A stretch of 64,000 nucleotides of DNA from Cloeon dipterum (Eukaryota; Arthropoda; Insecta; Ephemeroptera; Baetidae): positions 26,247,681-26,311,680 of the forward strand of contig NC_088786.1 in NCBI RefSeq assembly GCF_949628265.1, in the 5' to 3' direction. Below the pieces are notes generated by a model. The model was given only the letters and a program-made list of their open reading frames with translations. It ran no database searches and was not told the origin of the DNA. Each line of letters begins with the position of its first letter. Positions within the stretch are counted from its first letter, which is position 1. Positions 22,701 to 37,700 of this stretch are shown piece by piece. The position numbers and the translations under genes are program-made.

Positions 22701-25700
22701 GAGGTAATTGTGCTCTCATGCAATTTCAACAAGTCACTCACTAGTGTAAAATGTTGTATCCCTTGTAACCTCCGAGGGTGTTGTCAGCGTATGCAAGCCG
22801 AAATCAGAAATTTTGAGGACAAACCGGCCGTCGATTAGACAATTGGCAGATCGCAGTTTGCCATGAACGCCAAGCTCGCTTCCGTGAATATAGCACATGC
22901 CCTGGAACGAAAGAAAAACATTTCCAGCAAAGGCTTTGAAGCGCGAACAAGTCAAACTTTTGGCTGCTCACAAAGCCACGCCACCTTTTTGTACATTTCC
23001 TATACTAAAATAGCGGATCCCTCTGTTCGCATCCAAATATAACTGCGGAGTTTGAAAAGAATGGAGGCAAAAGAGCGAACGCAGGCAGGATGAGTTTTTC
23101 ATTTTCAGCAGTCAAGGCCCCCAAGAGACTTTTCGCACTTTTCATGAAGTGGTGCCGCTCTCTGGCGTGTTATATTGCGACGCTCTTTATTTTTTGATCA
23201 TCTCTCCCGTCAGCTCCCGAGTTTATAGCACCATAAGTAATTGCGACGATCTCTGAACAAGACAGATGCTATTTTCATGTGAAAAAGCCGACTATCGCCA
23301 AATCACAAGCCAAACGCTGTCTTGTAGAAGATTTCACGCGTGTTAAACAAATTCAAAATTTGCACCTACCTTAACCATGTCGTGGATGAGCGACATTCTG
23401 AAGTTCCAGTCGAGAGTGATTGCCTCGTTCTCGAGCACGTCCTTGAGACTGCCTTTTGGACAGTATTCGGTGAGGATGATCACGCCAGGCGAGGCTTCGA
23501 TGCACGCGCCGACGAAGCGCACCGTGTTTTCATGGGTCACGTCGCGCACCTGTTTGATCTCCCACAGCAGCTTCTTGTTGACGTCGACCTTTTTCCGTGC
23601 AATTTTTTTAACGGCCACTCGCGTGCCCTTGGAGTATAAAATTTGCAATTCTATAATCGATCAAACAAGGTGCGGGCACTCACCTTGAAGATGCCGACCG
23701 TGGTGAACGCTTGCTGGCCGATGTTGAGCGAGTGCGAGGAAGTGACCGAGCCGCGGGCCCCGGCCACTCCTAATCCGACCAAATCCAGGCCCACTTGACC
23801 CTAATGCGGCACGAGACCAAGGGAGAAAATTGCAACGATTTGCAGAGGGAAAACACAGAGTCTTACCTCAGACATCCACTGCAATCCCTGTCTCGAAGCA
23901 CACGGCTCCGGCTTGATGTCCTCCGGCCGCACCCGCCACGACATGTTGTTCAAATCGGCCGCCGCACGCACGTGTCTGGAATTGCGAGTTGGCCAATTGT
24001 GCACACAAAGCACGGTATTTTCCCCGCAAACAAATCCCGGGCAATTTAGCGGTGCTTGCGGTGTTGCAACTCTCCCGTTAGATTTGCAACACGCAGCAAT
24101 GAACTGTTCACACAAATAATGTTCCATGCATGGAAAGAGGGGTAAATTTTATTCTTGAAAATTTATGTTTAAAATATTTTTGTTTAATATTATTTCCGCT
24201 CGTTTGAGGGTAAAATATTTTTTCCCTTGATTTGTTTTTTTGAGACGAGCTAAATTAAATTGAATTACCTGTATGTGATGCACGCCAAAGTAGTTCCGGA
24301 AACAATAAATGCAATCAGGGCGAACGACACGTAGAAAATGATGCTAGGGTAAGCATCATCTGAAACAAACAGGACGAAATCTTCCACGTTTTCACATAAG
24401 CTATTAGCCGTTTGAACCTCTTTATTACCTGCTGGACCCATGCAGCCTTTGCCCAAAAAACCGCATTCTGGCTGATCAGCGGGCGGCTTTCCATTAGGCC
24501 AGTGGATAACGCGCCCACTGCGTGGATTGAAGGTTTTATTGCGTCCTGTATGGTTGCCCACTTCCTCGAATTTGTTTTTGCTCGGGTTAAAATCGTAAAG
24601 GGAGTAGTCAGCGTCTCTGTCTCCGTTTTCATCAATGCGCACTTGTCCCGTTATTCCTGTCCATTTAAAGATAATTATTTATTTATAATCATTTATTTCA
24701 CTGACATAAAAAAATCGTGAAAAGCCAATTTGCTGCGAAAAAGTTTTAGTGGAACAATAATGGAGGAAAGAAATATTGCTGTGGCGTGCCCAAGGAGGAA
24801 AATGTGAGTTAAGAAGAAGAAAACAAGGTCAAACGAGAGGTGACAAAAAGAAAATTGCAATGGGACGTACCAGGAAAGTTTCTGTTCCACATCTTCTTGG
24901 TGATATTGACACCGTTGTTGATAATTGATCCGCCTGTGGTCAGCGTCTCGTTCAGGGCCATGCCAAGCAAGATTACTCCGTCGTAAAAAGCTCCGATAAA
25001 AAAATTGACCTGGAGGTTAAAAGCACATCAGAGCTTTGAAATTAATGTTTAACAAGGAAAATCACATTAATTAGAAGACATGACAGGGTTTGATGTAATA
25101 AAGTAGCTGTCAAAGCTTTGTGCATTTGTAAAACATAGGAATTCATCATGAACCATTGGAAATTATTGAAATTTGTCTGCTATTCATGGAGGAATCCACA
25201 CGAGGGCTAATTCATTGAAGATAACAAAACTGGACATTCTGATTAAAACCATCTGCGCTAGTTTCAGGTTTCAGAGCTGAAACCCAAATTGATTCCAATT
25301 TTACTCTCATTGCATAAGCAGGCTTCAGCTTGTAAACTGAAACTAGTTGAGTCGGTATTAATTCTGACTGTCCGGTTTTGCTTTCTGCATTTATGAGGGT
25401 GCTCGGCGTGTCTGCTTACCTCTTCGTTTTCTGGCAGCGTGTAATTGTAATCACGCTCAGCGTTCTGCCGCACCTCCACGGCGAACGACTTGAATTTCGG
25501 ATCCCTAGGCTGCAAAAGCGACACCCGCAGCAGAGATTGGTACGCTTCCCTGGCCTGAGTGTCGTTTGTGTCGTTGCGTTGCCAGCCGCTATCGCCCCAG
25601 TACGAATTCTGTGGGCGGGAAACACACGCATGAATATTCATCAAACAACTGGCGCACGCGGTCGGGCGCGGCTCAAATTTTAATCAGCAGAAGCGGCTAA

Positions 25701-28700
25701 TTGCAAAAGCGCGTGTCTCACTTTGTGCCGCATGATCAAAGCGCGTTACCTCAAATAGCTCGACGTCTAAAAACGCCCACTCGCCTTTTGTCATGTTAAG
25801 GTAGAACGCCTCCAGAAGAAAATTCCGTGTCAGTGTTCCGCGGACGCTTAGGATGATCACTGGAAAAACACCAAGGCACAGAAAAACATGAGTTTGCTCT
25901 TCTCGTTTGCGTTTGTTAATGTCGTGTTTGCCGCATTACCGCAGCTCGAGGTCCAGCACCAGCCGAGGACGAACGCGTGTTTGTGTATGTGTGTGTGTGT
26001 GTGCATTGACGCGTGCGCTCGGCTAACGAATGTTGCTTTTCATTTGCGTTGGAAACGAATTTTCGAATAAAATTGCTGGATTTTCCGGTTCAGAGGCTGT
26101 CATGATTGGGTTCAGACTTGAAATCCTTTGACGGATTTTACTAAATATTCACACGGTCCAATTTGAATGCAAAGTTCCGCCTAGAGAGACAAATTGGCCT
26201 TTCGAAGCGCACAGAAAACGCCCATTTTACAATTCCATCGGCACGACAGGGAAAAAGCACTCAGGCGGCTCAGCTGGTGCTACTGCAGAATAAATTAGTG
26301 TCTAAATGCGTTGCAAATTAATTTCCAAGTTGGTGAAGCGCCGTTTATCCGCTGCCTGCAGCGAGCGAGCGCCTGCAGCGAGAGTCAGGTAGGCAACGCG
26401 CACGTCATTCGCTCCCAGCAGGTTGCATACTCGCGCATAAACGCCGGCTGCAGGGCTGCTGGATCGCTCGGCCTGCCTGCCATTTGCCATTTGCAAATGC
26501 GCATGCTAATGCTTTCTCTGACGAACGAGGTGAGCCACGGCAAATTATTATTTAACGCTGGCTGGAACTAGGAGTGCACTACGTGCAATCACACACGTCG
26601 CTCTTAAATGAAATTATTCGCTCTCAAGATGGGCTCAGGAGAGAAAGAGAGAATTTTCTTCCTCTCGCTCGCTATGTAGCTGCCGGCGGCAAATGGAAAA
26701 TCATTCTGAAGAGGCGATGGAAAAGTTTGCGACTGGAAATGAAGAGAATATAATGCCGTCGAGCGATCAATGAAGCGAGCAGAGAGTGCGAGACGTGTAG
26801 CGAGGAAAAAAGCAGGAAAGAAGGAAGAAAGTTTCGCAGCTCGACCGTTTGATGCAATCAAGTACCACCGGCAGTCGCGCAAAAGTTTTGATGTGCAAGA
26901 ATCTCGAGCGCAATTCTCAGAAAAGAGAAACACAACTGGGGCAGTTGAGCAGAATTACCAGAGGGATTTCTGTTCAGCAATCTCTCTCGCTAATTGGCGA
27001 TAATGGAAGTTTCGTCGTGAGGGCAAAAACGGAAATTGCTATAAGACAACCTGATTATCATCGATAATTGATTTATGTGCAATAATTTCCTTTCAGAGAG
27101 ATATTTCACGCGTCCTTAACCTTTACGCCGCGGAAGAAGTGTCACCCTGCCTGTTAAAAACAAGTTGTGTTACAATTTTGAAAGCTTCCTCCCGACAAGA
27201 ATGGTGGCGTGGCAACAACAAAGCAGGTTCTAACCGCTCATTAGTGCGACTGCAGTTCCACCCGCTATTCACAATCGGCAGCGGCGGCGGCAGCTTCATT
27301 GATTGTGGCAGCCAGCCATAGATGTAGGCCGGTATCATCAGTGGGAAAGAGACGACGTTAATTCGCCGGTGAGTGACAGGCAGCCGTGCTCGCACATGAC
27401 TTCACCAGCGTAATGAAGGCACTCGTTCAAACGGGCGAAAGGAGGACGAGCGCGCACAATAATGACGCAACCTCACCAACGGGGTTTATTTCTCGCGGAT
27501 GCTTTTCTTATTTTTTGTAGCGTGACAGTGCAAATCGAGTTTTCAATGCAAACATAATTTTGCCTGCGTTCTGAACAAAAAGGTTTTTATTCCGTGAATA
27601 AAGTGCAGTAAATAAGGATACAAAGAGATATCTTTTTGTGCATTGCATTCCTCGTAAATCTGTTATAAAGTTTTTGTTCCAATATAAATGTCTAGCGCGG
27701 CTTAGTTTATACTCCAGAACTTTTTTGTACAATTGAAAAAAACCAAAGAATCAGTAAGCTCGACCTCAGCCAACGCTCCCGTCTCAAAATCCATCTTTTG
27801 TTTAAATCTAAGTGCCCACAAGCAATGGAAATTAATCACAAACTTTAGCGCCGTCAAACGCGAGTGGAGAGCGGCTTTTCTCTCTCATTAACAAGCACGC
27901 GGCTTAAACTCAGGCGCTGTTGTTGTTGCTCTCTGACAAAGGACGGATGAAGTTTCATTAAGCAAGCGCGGCGCATGTAGATTAGTCTTCTCGTCGTTGT
28001 CGTCGTCGTCGTCGCAGCCACTAGACCTCGCACTATATGTGCATATAGCTCACTCACCTCGTGCGTAGATGCTGACGTCCTGCAGATGATCAGCATAATC
28101 GATATTGTCTTCACTACCGTCAAATTCCCGAACATGCAGCTGGAAGCCCTCTTTTTTCAGTCCATGCTCCAGGTTGCGTCCTGCAACACACGAGAATTTT
28201 TAAATATACACGCACAATCCGAAATCCTGTCACAATTTAATTTTTATCTCTCAGAAAAAAATGTATCTTTCAAAATAAACAGCTCTCCTCTTGTTATATT
28301 TAAAATATTTTCTGTGAGAAGTACTTTTCAAAATCGAACATCTCCGTCACCGGAATTAAGGTATTTTGATTGAAAGTCTAGTTCATTTTGCGCCTCTTAC
28401 CAACACCAACAAAATGATATGTGAAATTCAAAATGATCCTGCAACACAAAATGCGATCGTCCAGAGCATACCAAAAAAATAATGGAAGGACCCATCTCAA
28501 ATTGAATTGAAAACTAGGTTCTTGTAATATTGTCTTAATTGAGTAAAAATGTATCTTTTGTTTAGAGAGAAATAAATTGCTTGAAGTTTGAGCGAAAAAA
28601 TCGCATCCTTTGTAAAATGTTAATGGTTTGCAAAATTAGCTTTCCAAACAAAACTAAGAATGACAATGCAACGTTTGGCACAGTACCAAACAATTCAAGC

Positions 28701-31700
28701 TCTGAGTTCGTTAAATCTTCAAACGCTGCGAGAACGCGAACAATCTTTTCCTCCAGCTGTATTTTTCGCAGCATGCCGAGCCAAGTATTAATATTCTCTT
28801 TTTGTTACAAACAGAAAGAAAGACTTCAAAGTGTTGCCGTGTAGCTAACAAATGTGAACCTGCTGCTACTTTGAACAATTTTTGCGCGTACAGATCGTGT
28901 CAAAAGCGGAGAGATATCACCATGTGATGCTTATTTCGCGAGCAACATAATCCTGTCAAGCACAGTGGAGCGCGAGAAACATCACAACCAACAAAAAGTA
29001 ACGTCATGTTTGTTTAAGTTTACTGAATACACTTGGCATTCACATTCACAAGGAAGAGGTGCATAAATTTGCGGTTGTGTTGCTCTCTCGAGAATGTATA
29101 TGTAGCGAAGTTTATTATGAAACCATTTGTCACCATATTTTAATGTCAAATTTTAAATTTCGTTAAAGATTTTTAAAAAAATTGCAAACAAGGCTAAAAT
29201 GTATATTTTTTACCGTCAGTTGGTCAATATTTTGCATACACCAAACTTGGAATAATATTTTTATTTGAATATCTAAATTTTTCAGTAGAATTCTCCACAT
29301 GAGGTTTGCATATATGTTGAAGAAAATTCAGACTTGTCCTCATTGTGCTTTTAAAAAAATTCAAATTTTTATTTTATCTTGACCAAGTTTTGGCCACCCC
29401 TGTAGCACTAATCATTTGCCAAAAAATTACATAATATTTATACAATACTAATAAAAAAGATTTTGATTTTTCTTATTCTACTCAAGGTCAATATTTGAAA
29501 GTTTTGCCACGATCACAGAAAATATTAGCTTGTACAACAACGATTCCCGAGACGCGCTCTGATCAAAAATCAGCCAATGGGATATATCTGTACGTCTGGC
29601 TCCTATTCTCCAATTTCCGAGTGGAGCGATATTTTTTTTGCACGCGGTGCCTGTCGATTTGATTTCCGAACGTCGGCTTGACGCCGCCGCCGGAGGCACA
29701 AACGAGCAGTCATCTCGGCCCCGTCGTCAGCATTAATTTCGGCTCAATGCAAGAAGAGCAAATAATCTAGCCGACGAGATTGGCTTTTTATCAATCGGCA
29801 CTGCCAGCACCGGGCAAAAACACACGCGCTCACAAAGAAGAAAAAGCCATCGGTGGTAGCTCGCATCCCAGCAAGGAAATGGAAATTGTGCTGCGTTATT
29901 GAGGCACAGGGCCTCTGGGGGGAAAATTGGCAGCCAATTTGTGGTTTATTCGGTGCGAGACCGGATGGCAGACACGCCGAAAGTCATCAGCAACCAGCTG
30001 CATCTCTCGCTCGCCGAAACAAAGAGTCGCAATGTGTTATGTGTTTGCTCTGCAACGCCACGTCCAGCTGTGTTTGCCTAATTACGGCTGACTGACGCTG
30101 CGCTCTGCTGCTGTTTGTTATAAAAATCCTTCTGAATCCTGGATAACAAAACAAACGCACGGTCCACGGTCCCTTTTGAAAGAGCCAGCCTGCCCATTTC
30201 ATAATAATCTCTGACGGCAGTGTTGTTATTAATATTCTATCTCGGACATCAGCGAGAAGGCAAAATATTTTTTGCAAGATTTTTTTTTATTCCAATTTGA
30301 TTCTTGATACAGCCAATGTGTATTATTGGTAGATAATTTGAAACGTAGCCGTTTAAACCTTTTGTTAAAATTAACAATAATTTTGTGCGCAATATAGGAT
30401 GAAAAAACCATATGACAATTTACAAGAAATTTGGTTATTTTACACTTAATTTAAAGTTTCTCCAAACTGAGAACTGCCATAATGCCGAGATCTTAGCAGA
30501 TAAAGTTAATGTGACAGTAAAATGTCTCAAGAAATAGAACTGAGAAAATACTGGATATTTATTTCCGGGTTAAATTTTTCCTCAAAAACCTTCACATGTG
30601 AAATTCATTCTACATTTTGCTGAGATATTGAACACGCACGTGGTAAACGTTGAATTTTCTTTGCTCATAAAATTGTGTCCATTGTTTCCACGATAACTTG
30701 GTCTGTGAGAAAATGTCATGCTGTACTAGAGTGTTTAGTAACATTCAGAAATTCAAAGTAGTGTGTTTATTCTAGATTGAAATGGTCGCAGTCATTGCTT
30801 TTATATGTATTTCATGTATATGCAACAGCAAACTGTTACAACAGAAAAATACTATCTCACGTATAATATAACTTTTGACATTGCTTGTCAACATGAAAAA
30901 ATCACACGCCTATCCGTTGTATTTTATTGTTGACTGTGTGTAACGTCGCTCTTGTCTCCTGCCAGCAACGTCTGCGCTTGACAAACACGCGGGACAAATT
31001 GTTTGCAGCCAAGTATGTACATTTGAACAGCGTGCATAATATTGTGTTGGCGCTGGCCAGAGTGTTTGATGGATGATCTCATCAATTACTTATCGATCTG
31101 GGTTTGGTGTCAGTGTGCCAATGTCGCTGACATCGGCAAGTGACAAGATGTATATCAGATCGAAGACAAACCCAGCAGCCTCATTATCTGAGCACTCGGT
31201 GGAAAAATTATCGCGCGACTAAACACTCTGTATGCAAGTCGGGCCTACTGGTTGGATTTGTGCCTGCGGAGCGAGAGAGGCGCCCGGTCGCTCCGCCAGG
31301 CGAAAATAATGAGACACCATCAAGGCCAAGCAAATTTAATAAAGTCGGCGCCTGTTCAAAAAGTAACTCGGCGTAATGTGCAGCCGTAAAAGCGAGTGGC
31401 CCGGATGGAAATTGGATGGTCGTAGCCCCCGAGCTGCTCTCAAGATTAAGCAAAACACTAACAAAACACGCCAACTCGCTCACAATAATTATGATATTGC
31501 TCCGGCTTGCAAGTCTTCGAACGAGCGAACCAACAGCTTTGAAATAAAAAGAAAAAAGCAGGCGTGGGTGGCTGATGAAATACTCTCGCGTCACCGTCGA
31601 AACTTCATTAGGAGGCAGTTGAGAGAGGACCCGTGCTAAGTCTCATTAGTCAGAGCCTCTCTCTCGTTAAGCGCGCGACCTTAAGACAACATCAGAATTC

Positions 31701-34700
31701 CCGCCGGGATAATGTGCGTAGCTATGCGAATGCTCTTGTTACAGCCATAAACCGAAAAACGGCATCACGTGCACAAGGAAGAAAGCGTATTTGAACCGTA
31801 TGAGTGTAGGAAAACCTATAAAAATACACGGGTGTGTTGGCAATAAAAATGCCGTTTCGATCAGGAAACTTAAAGATTCTCCAAAACAAGTCATGTCTAT
31901 AAAAACAATCTTTCTTTTAAGACGTTATCTGAGGATGAAGTCTGCTTTTATTTTTCAACGTGGAAAAACCAACCTCGAGCGTTACATATTGACAAAGGGC
32001 ATTATCTGAGTTCAAATAATTTAAAGGATACAAACAGGAACGTATGGAAAGCAAAAAGATCACTTTGACACATAACCGTAATTAAAAAAAATATATTAAA
32101 ATTCCAGAAGTTGGGGGAAATGATATTCACGTACAATTTTAGCAAGGTGGAAGTAATTAGCCACTATACATATATTACCAAATTTCTGCAATATACTGCC
32201 AACACTACAACATCACTCATTCAAGCATATTTTTATCCTTCATTCACCTTTCTGACATCCTATTTAACTACCGCAATTTTCCTACTTCAAAGAAAAATGA
32301 TTCAAGGTCTAAAATGCATAAAAGGCTTTATAGTAGATGCGGCTGCTAGAAAAAATTAAATGGCTTCTCAATGCTGAAGGTTCTTTCCTGGTTTTGAGGC
32401 CAACCTACGTTTTATGAACGTCGAGTGGGCTGGCTGCTGGCGGGAGACGAAATGCAGCTAGCAGTTCGTTAGACGAACATTTTTTGCCGACACGTAGGTT
32501 GGAGTCTGGCAATTTTACGGCAATTACCTTTGCAATTTCGGTTCCGCTCGCGCTCATCACAGCGGGGTGTCTGTTAAACACGCTGCAGGCAGTTGCGATT
32601 TGCGCCTGACACGCGAAACAATTTCTCGCCTGATTGTACGTATTTACAGCCTCAAAAAACGTAGAATTGACTCGAATCGGCACACATTGTTTTTATTGTA
32701 TAGAGCAAATTGAAAATAACGGCCCAAGCAGCAGTCATTTTGCTAGGAACTCCTTTTCCAGCTGCCACATTTCCCGGGAAACATTTGTCGATATATCCAT
32801 CGAAAAAGCTGATAGGATGGTTTCAGGGAATATTTTTTCACTGCAATAAATTTCAAAATTTGTTTTTTTACAGTGGGGGAAAATGACCCAGCCAGCATTT
32901 CCGCGGCGACGCACCCGATGCTCGCTCTCGTGCAAAGCAGCAAGTAGTCCAGGTTTCAACATATGTGATACATTTTTAAATATTACCCTTTGAAACCCGA
33001 CACCCACACCGCAGAGCTGCTATCGACCGTCCCGCCAAAATTATGCTGCTCATCGTCACCGGTCGAGCCTAAATGTGCGGCGGCCGGAGCACGCGGCAGC
33101 GTCAAGAGTTTAAAAGCTGCGTTTGCGTTGGCCAATTTCGACTTGAATCGAGCGGCCGGGCGGCAATCAGAGTCGCTCATCAGCGCGGCAGGCAATATTA
33201 CGCTTTTTGGCACGAAAGCCGGGAATTAGAGGCAAGCGACATTGACTGCTCGGCCTGGCAGCAAATCGCTGTTTATTTTTGGGCTTAATTAGTCCGGCAG
33301 GCAGCACCGCTTTATCGCCAATTAGACAGCACAAATTGGACAAATCACCTTCCGGCCCTTAATTTCGATTGATCCCACGCGGCTCCGTGCGAGACGTGTT
33401 CCGATTTGATTCTCGCTCCGCTCGGCACGCCTAAAAGAAACTCTTTCCGCGGAAAAGCCAGCGACGCGAAAACGCAGCCGCGCTACTGATGCTTTGTGTT
33501 GTGGGTTGCTGATTTGCTTCTGCCCTGGCTGCGGGCCATACCCACACTCCCACTCCCTTCCCGACTAAATGCGGAGACTTTTGGGTGCCTCGGGTCAAGT
33601 GGTGAGAGCAGAGTGTGTGTGTGTGTATTTTACTTGCATCTGTTGCTGAGGGTGCATTTTTTCGAGAGAGCCCGCGTTTGAAAAGACCGCTCACCAAGTG
33701 GCGGCGGAGCAGGAAGTTTGTCTCATTCAAAGGGAATTGCTGACTTGTGTGTGACGAGTGATGAAGGCTCAAATTAGAATCGTAATCTGTAAAAAATAGC
33801 TTGGAAGAGCTGCATTTGCTAAAAATAAATTAAAAGAGAGCACAAGGTTTAAAGAAATTAATTATTCTGTGCTGAATGAATTAACTAGATTTACATGGCT
33901 ATCTTTTCTAGGTAAACCGGTAATTTCATTGCGAACCAAAAAGATAACGCAGTTTAAAGTTTTGTTACGAGTGCTGTGAAAAGCAAGAATCCTGACTCAA
34001 AAATATACTACAAAAGAATAATTAATTTTAGAGAAGCAAATAATTGTTAAAATAATATGTATGTAGACTTGGTGCATGCGGTACTTCTAGAGTGTTCAAT
34101 GAACATTTCTATTAAAAAATTCATTTCCCTAAAAGCCTACATACGTATTACTTCGCATTTGTTAAACTTCCCACATGTGTACTCAGCAGTTGTTTTTTTA
34201 TCCAGCGTGGATTCACACAAATTCGCCACCCATTGATTTGATTAAAAAACTCGTTTCCAAACATTGAATCTAGTTTGTTTGCACCCTGTGAAATACGCAG
34301 CTAGCATTAGGTGATTTATTGAACAAGCAGACGGTTGAAATCACAGCGAATTCCCATTGATTTCCTCAGCAAACACGAAAGGGTCGAGTTCCGCCTAGGC
34401 CTAGTCATCGCTCGAGAGGATCTTTGTTGCAGGTCTATCTCTCTATATTTGCTGCGAATTGTACTATTATTTGGCCTCACGCGGCGAGTCATTTGGGTCG
34501 ACAGATTATTTCGTCCGCTTCTCCATCGGTGGCGTGCGCGTTAAAGGAGAAGTGCCCTTATTGCTTTTGCAACCCCCGCCGGCCGGCTGCTGGTTGGAGA
34601 GGCTCTGGTTGGCTGCTCTTGCCTGCCTGTGCGTTTGAGCCAGAAAGAGAGAGAGAGAAGGAGCGAAAATCAAGAACTGTAGACGTTTTGCACGCGGGTG

Positions 34701-37700
34701 TGCGCGCCTGCCTCCATTCGAGATGAATGGAACAAAAGCGCGTTCGCTCCGTCTGTGCACAATTATTTCAAAGCCGCTCATTTTGCGCGTTCGTTTAGTT
34801 CTGTTTAATTTGGGCCTGCATTGTTAAAACTCTGCGTGTTCTCAAATTTCTTCAGTTACTCTATGAATAAAACCTTTCAAAGTCAGTTCCACGAATAAAT
34901 AAGCTTGAATATCAAAGGAGCGCGGAGGTGGCTGTGTTTGCAGGAAATTTCTTGTTATTACCGAAGCATCCAGAAAATTCTTACGCAAATATAACGGTAT
35001 GAAAAATACATCGACGCAGCATCAGTGAAAAATTGTTAACAAGCACGTAACAATTATTTAGAAACCAGAAAAAAACGTAATGGAAATAATGAGAACATTG
35101 CAGCAAAAAATTAATGCAACCAAGAAAGTAGTATAATACTCTTCTTGGCAATCAACGAGCAAACATTTTATATGAAATTGTTTGCACTGGGGTGTTTGCA
35201 CAGTATTGCAAGCAAACAAATAGACGTTTAGCAAATTAATTTTTTGCGATTCCTTTTCATTGAATGCCGTCAGCCTTGTAAGTAGATATTGCAGTGATGG
35301 AAAGAGTAGTTTTTCTTGGTGACAGGTTTCTTTTAATGCTTAAATCAAAACAGAATGTTTCCTTACATAGTTCAACCACCTCGATTAATTTTCTCTTCCT
35401 GAATTTCAATATTTTTGGTGCAATATATATTCGGCCTCTAAATTACACTACTGCTTATGATCTCACTCTTGTTCAAAAGTCCACCATAATAATAAAATGA
35501 AATTAAAATCTGAAGTGACAATTGCACAGAACTGTGTGCTGCTATTTTTATTTCAAACTAAATCAAAACTTTAGCAATATGTTGGCAGTTTCACTGTCGA
35601 TAAATGCAATGGTGTGTTCAAGATTTAGTTTCAACGCCGCAATATACTTCCATATATATAGGTGGCTGCCTCACTTTATTGGCATTTCCTTGTTTATCTG
35701 GCAGGATCGCGTGTGTGTCCATTTATTTCTCTCGCACTACCAACGCCACCGCCGCTGCTAAAGGGCTGCGACGTGCTTACACGTTCGGCACACAAGGCAA
35801 CACGAGTTCACAATAACTGCCGGCAGGAAGATGCTCGCCGCGATTACTCGGCTGCAGATGATGCACCTGATAATCCGTTTGACCTACTTGCCGCGATAGC
35901 GTCGCCGAGCTGTTGAATTCAATGGCAAATCGATTGCTGTATACAATTCCAGCAGACATTGGCCATTAACAGTCGAGGGTTAACCGTTATTGTCGGTTCA
36001 TATTTGTTTCATCTACGATAATCCAACGCAGATGCTGCAATAAAATAGGGAGAGTTGCAGAGTTCCTGGTCTGTGAACTCTAGCAGAAGAGCCAAACGAG
36101 TTCAGACTCTTATTGGTAGTCCATGAAATAGGTTTGGAAGGAATAAATGAAGTTGTTTAAGATGGTTCAAGTAAAATTATTTAAAATAAAAATCAAGAAT
36201 GTTTTTTTTTTCATAAATAAGTTACACTTTTACGTGCCCTTCTTTAATTTTATCCATTATTCTGTAAAGAAGATCTGAAAGAAATACAGAGTTCTCTCGC
36301 ATTTACGCTTTTTATGGAAAGTTATATAATTGGATTCGAAGCAGTTGGTGATTGTACTCACCGACGGTGAAGCTGAAGAGATCAGATTTGTCGAGAATGA
36401 GGGCAACGTGGTGCCATTTGAACTGACGGAAAATGCTGGCGAAAACGAGACGAAGTCGGCACTGGCAGTACGACATCCTCGTTAGGGTTGGATATTCTGT
36501 CTTGTTGAAGATTCGCTGCACAAAAGAAATCGACTTAGCTCGAGTATGCGGGTGGAAAAAGCAACGAACTAGTGCATTTTTCGTCTCTTTGAAGGAGTTT
36601 TAAAAGATAACGTTGTATAATGGAAAATTCTGCAAAACATATTAACATGTACGTATAATATTAAGTGAAGGGGTAATTTCACTGAAAATGTGCATTCGCG
36701 AGCAGTGGAGAGAACACAGCATGCAGTGAACACTCGAAGAGCAAGCAAACATCTGTATACCTGGCTGAGCAAAAGTTATCACATTCGCATGCAATATTAC
36801 AAAATCCCTATATCCGCAATATGAGCATATTTAATGCGAGTCTCCGGCTTTCATCATAAAAGCAATTCTTCCAGACCAAGAGCCAATTTCGAAGCTCGTA
36901 ACGCAGTCGTTTTAACCGCACCGTTCGGTTTATTATGAAATTCACTGAGCAAAATTACTGCATAGCGGCCTTTGCTGCGGTTGCAAATCAAAGAGAGTCA
37001 TCTGGCCTGCTCTTGAAAAGCGTTTGGCAATATCTCTCGCATTCTGCCCGCCCGCATCAAGTGTGCGCGGGAAAGGACTCAAGTGCGAAATGTCTGGGGA
37101 GGTTTTAGTACAACATCTTTACGAGTCCTGCAAGCTCTAGGTTTTGCGGGAGACCTCTAACCTTTTTTATGGCAAGTCTTTGACTACCTCTCGAGAGCTG
37201 GCTGCTGCCAACGCGTGTGAAATATTAATTTTTTATTCAAACGACCACGTCGGTGCAGTTCAGGAATTCGATTTGAGTTCCACGGCAGGATTACCGAGCG
37301 AAATTCAGGGCAAATGGGAAGTGATATTGAAATTGGTGCGTCTTCCGCCAACGCGGGCGCGCACTGACATTAAAAAGCAATATAATTTGGCGGGCGGGTT
37401 CATCGCGCAGTGGAGCAGCATCAGCACTTTCGATTTGCCTGCCATTCGTTCCTTTTCCCACGTCTGTTCCATACACACGTAAGGCGACGAGTGTCAGCGC
37501 AGCAGTTTCGACGCTCTCAACGATGTCTATTATTAAATTTATATTAAGCAAACTTGGCTTGCTTTTGTGCCGCCATATAATCGTACTGCACCAACCAGCC
37601 CGACAAAGCGTTCTCCGCCGAGATTTGCTCAGCAGCAAAGCAGAAGTGTGAATTACGACTGGCTGCAATCGTTCATTTCCATGAGCAAACTTTCAGTGGC

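Noticed and set aside
37144-37668. Overlapping 112- and 125-codon frames on opposite strands
   Set aside because: They lie in a GC-rich intronic island and have no domain, no splice-site support and mutual overlap.
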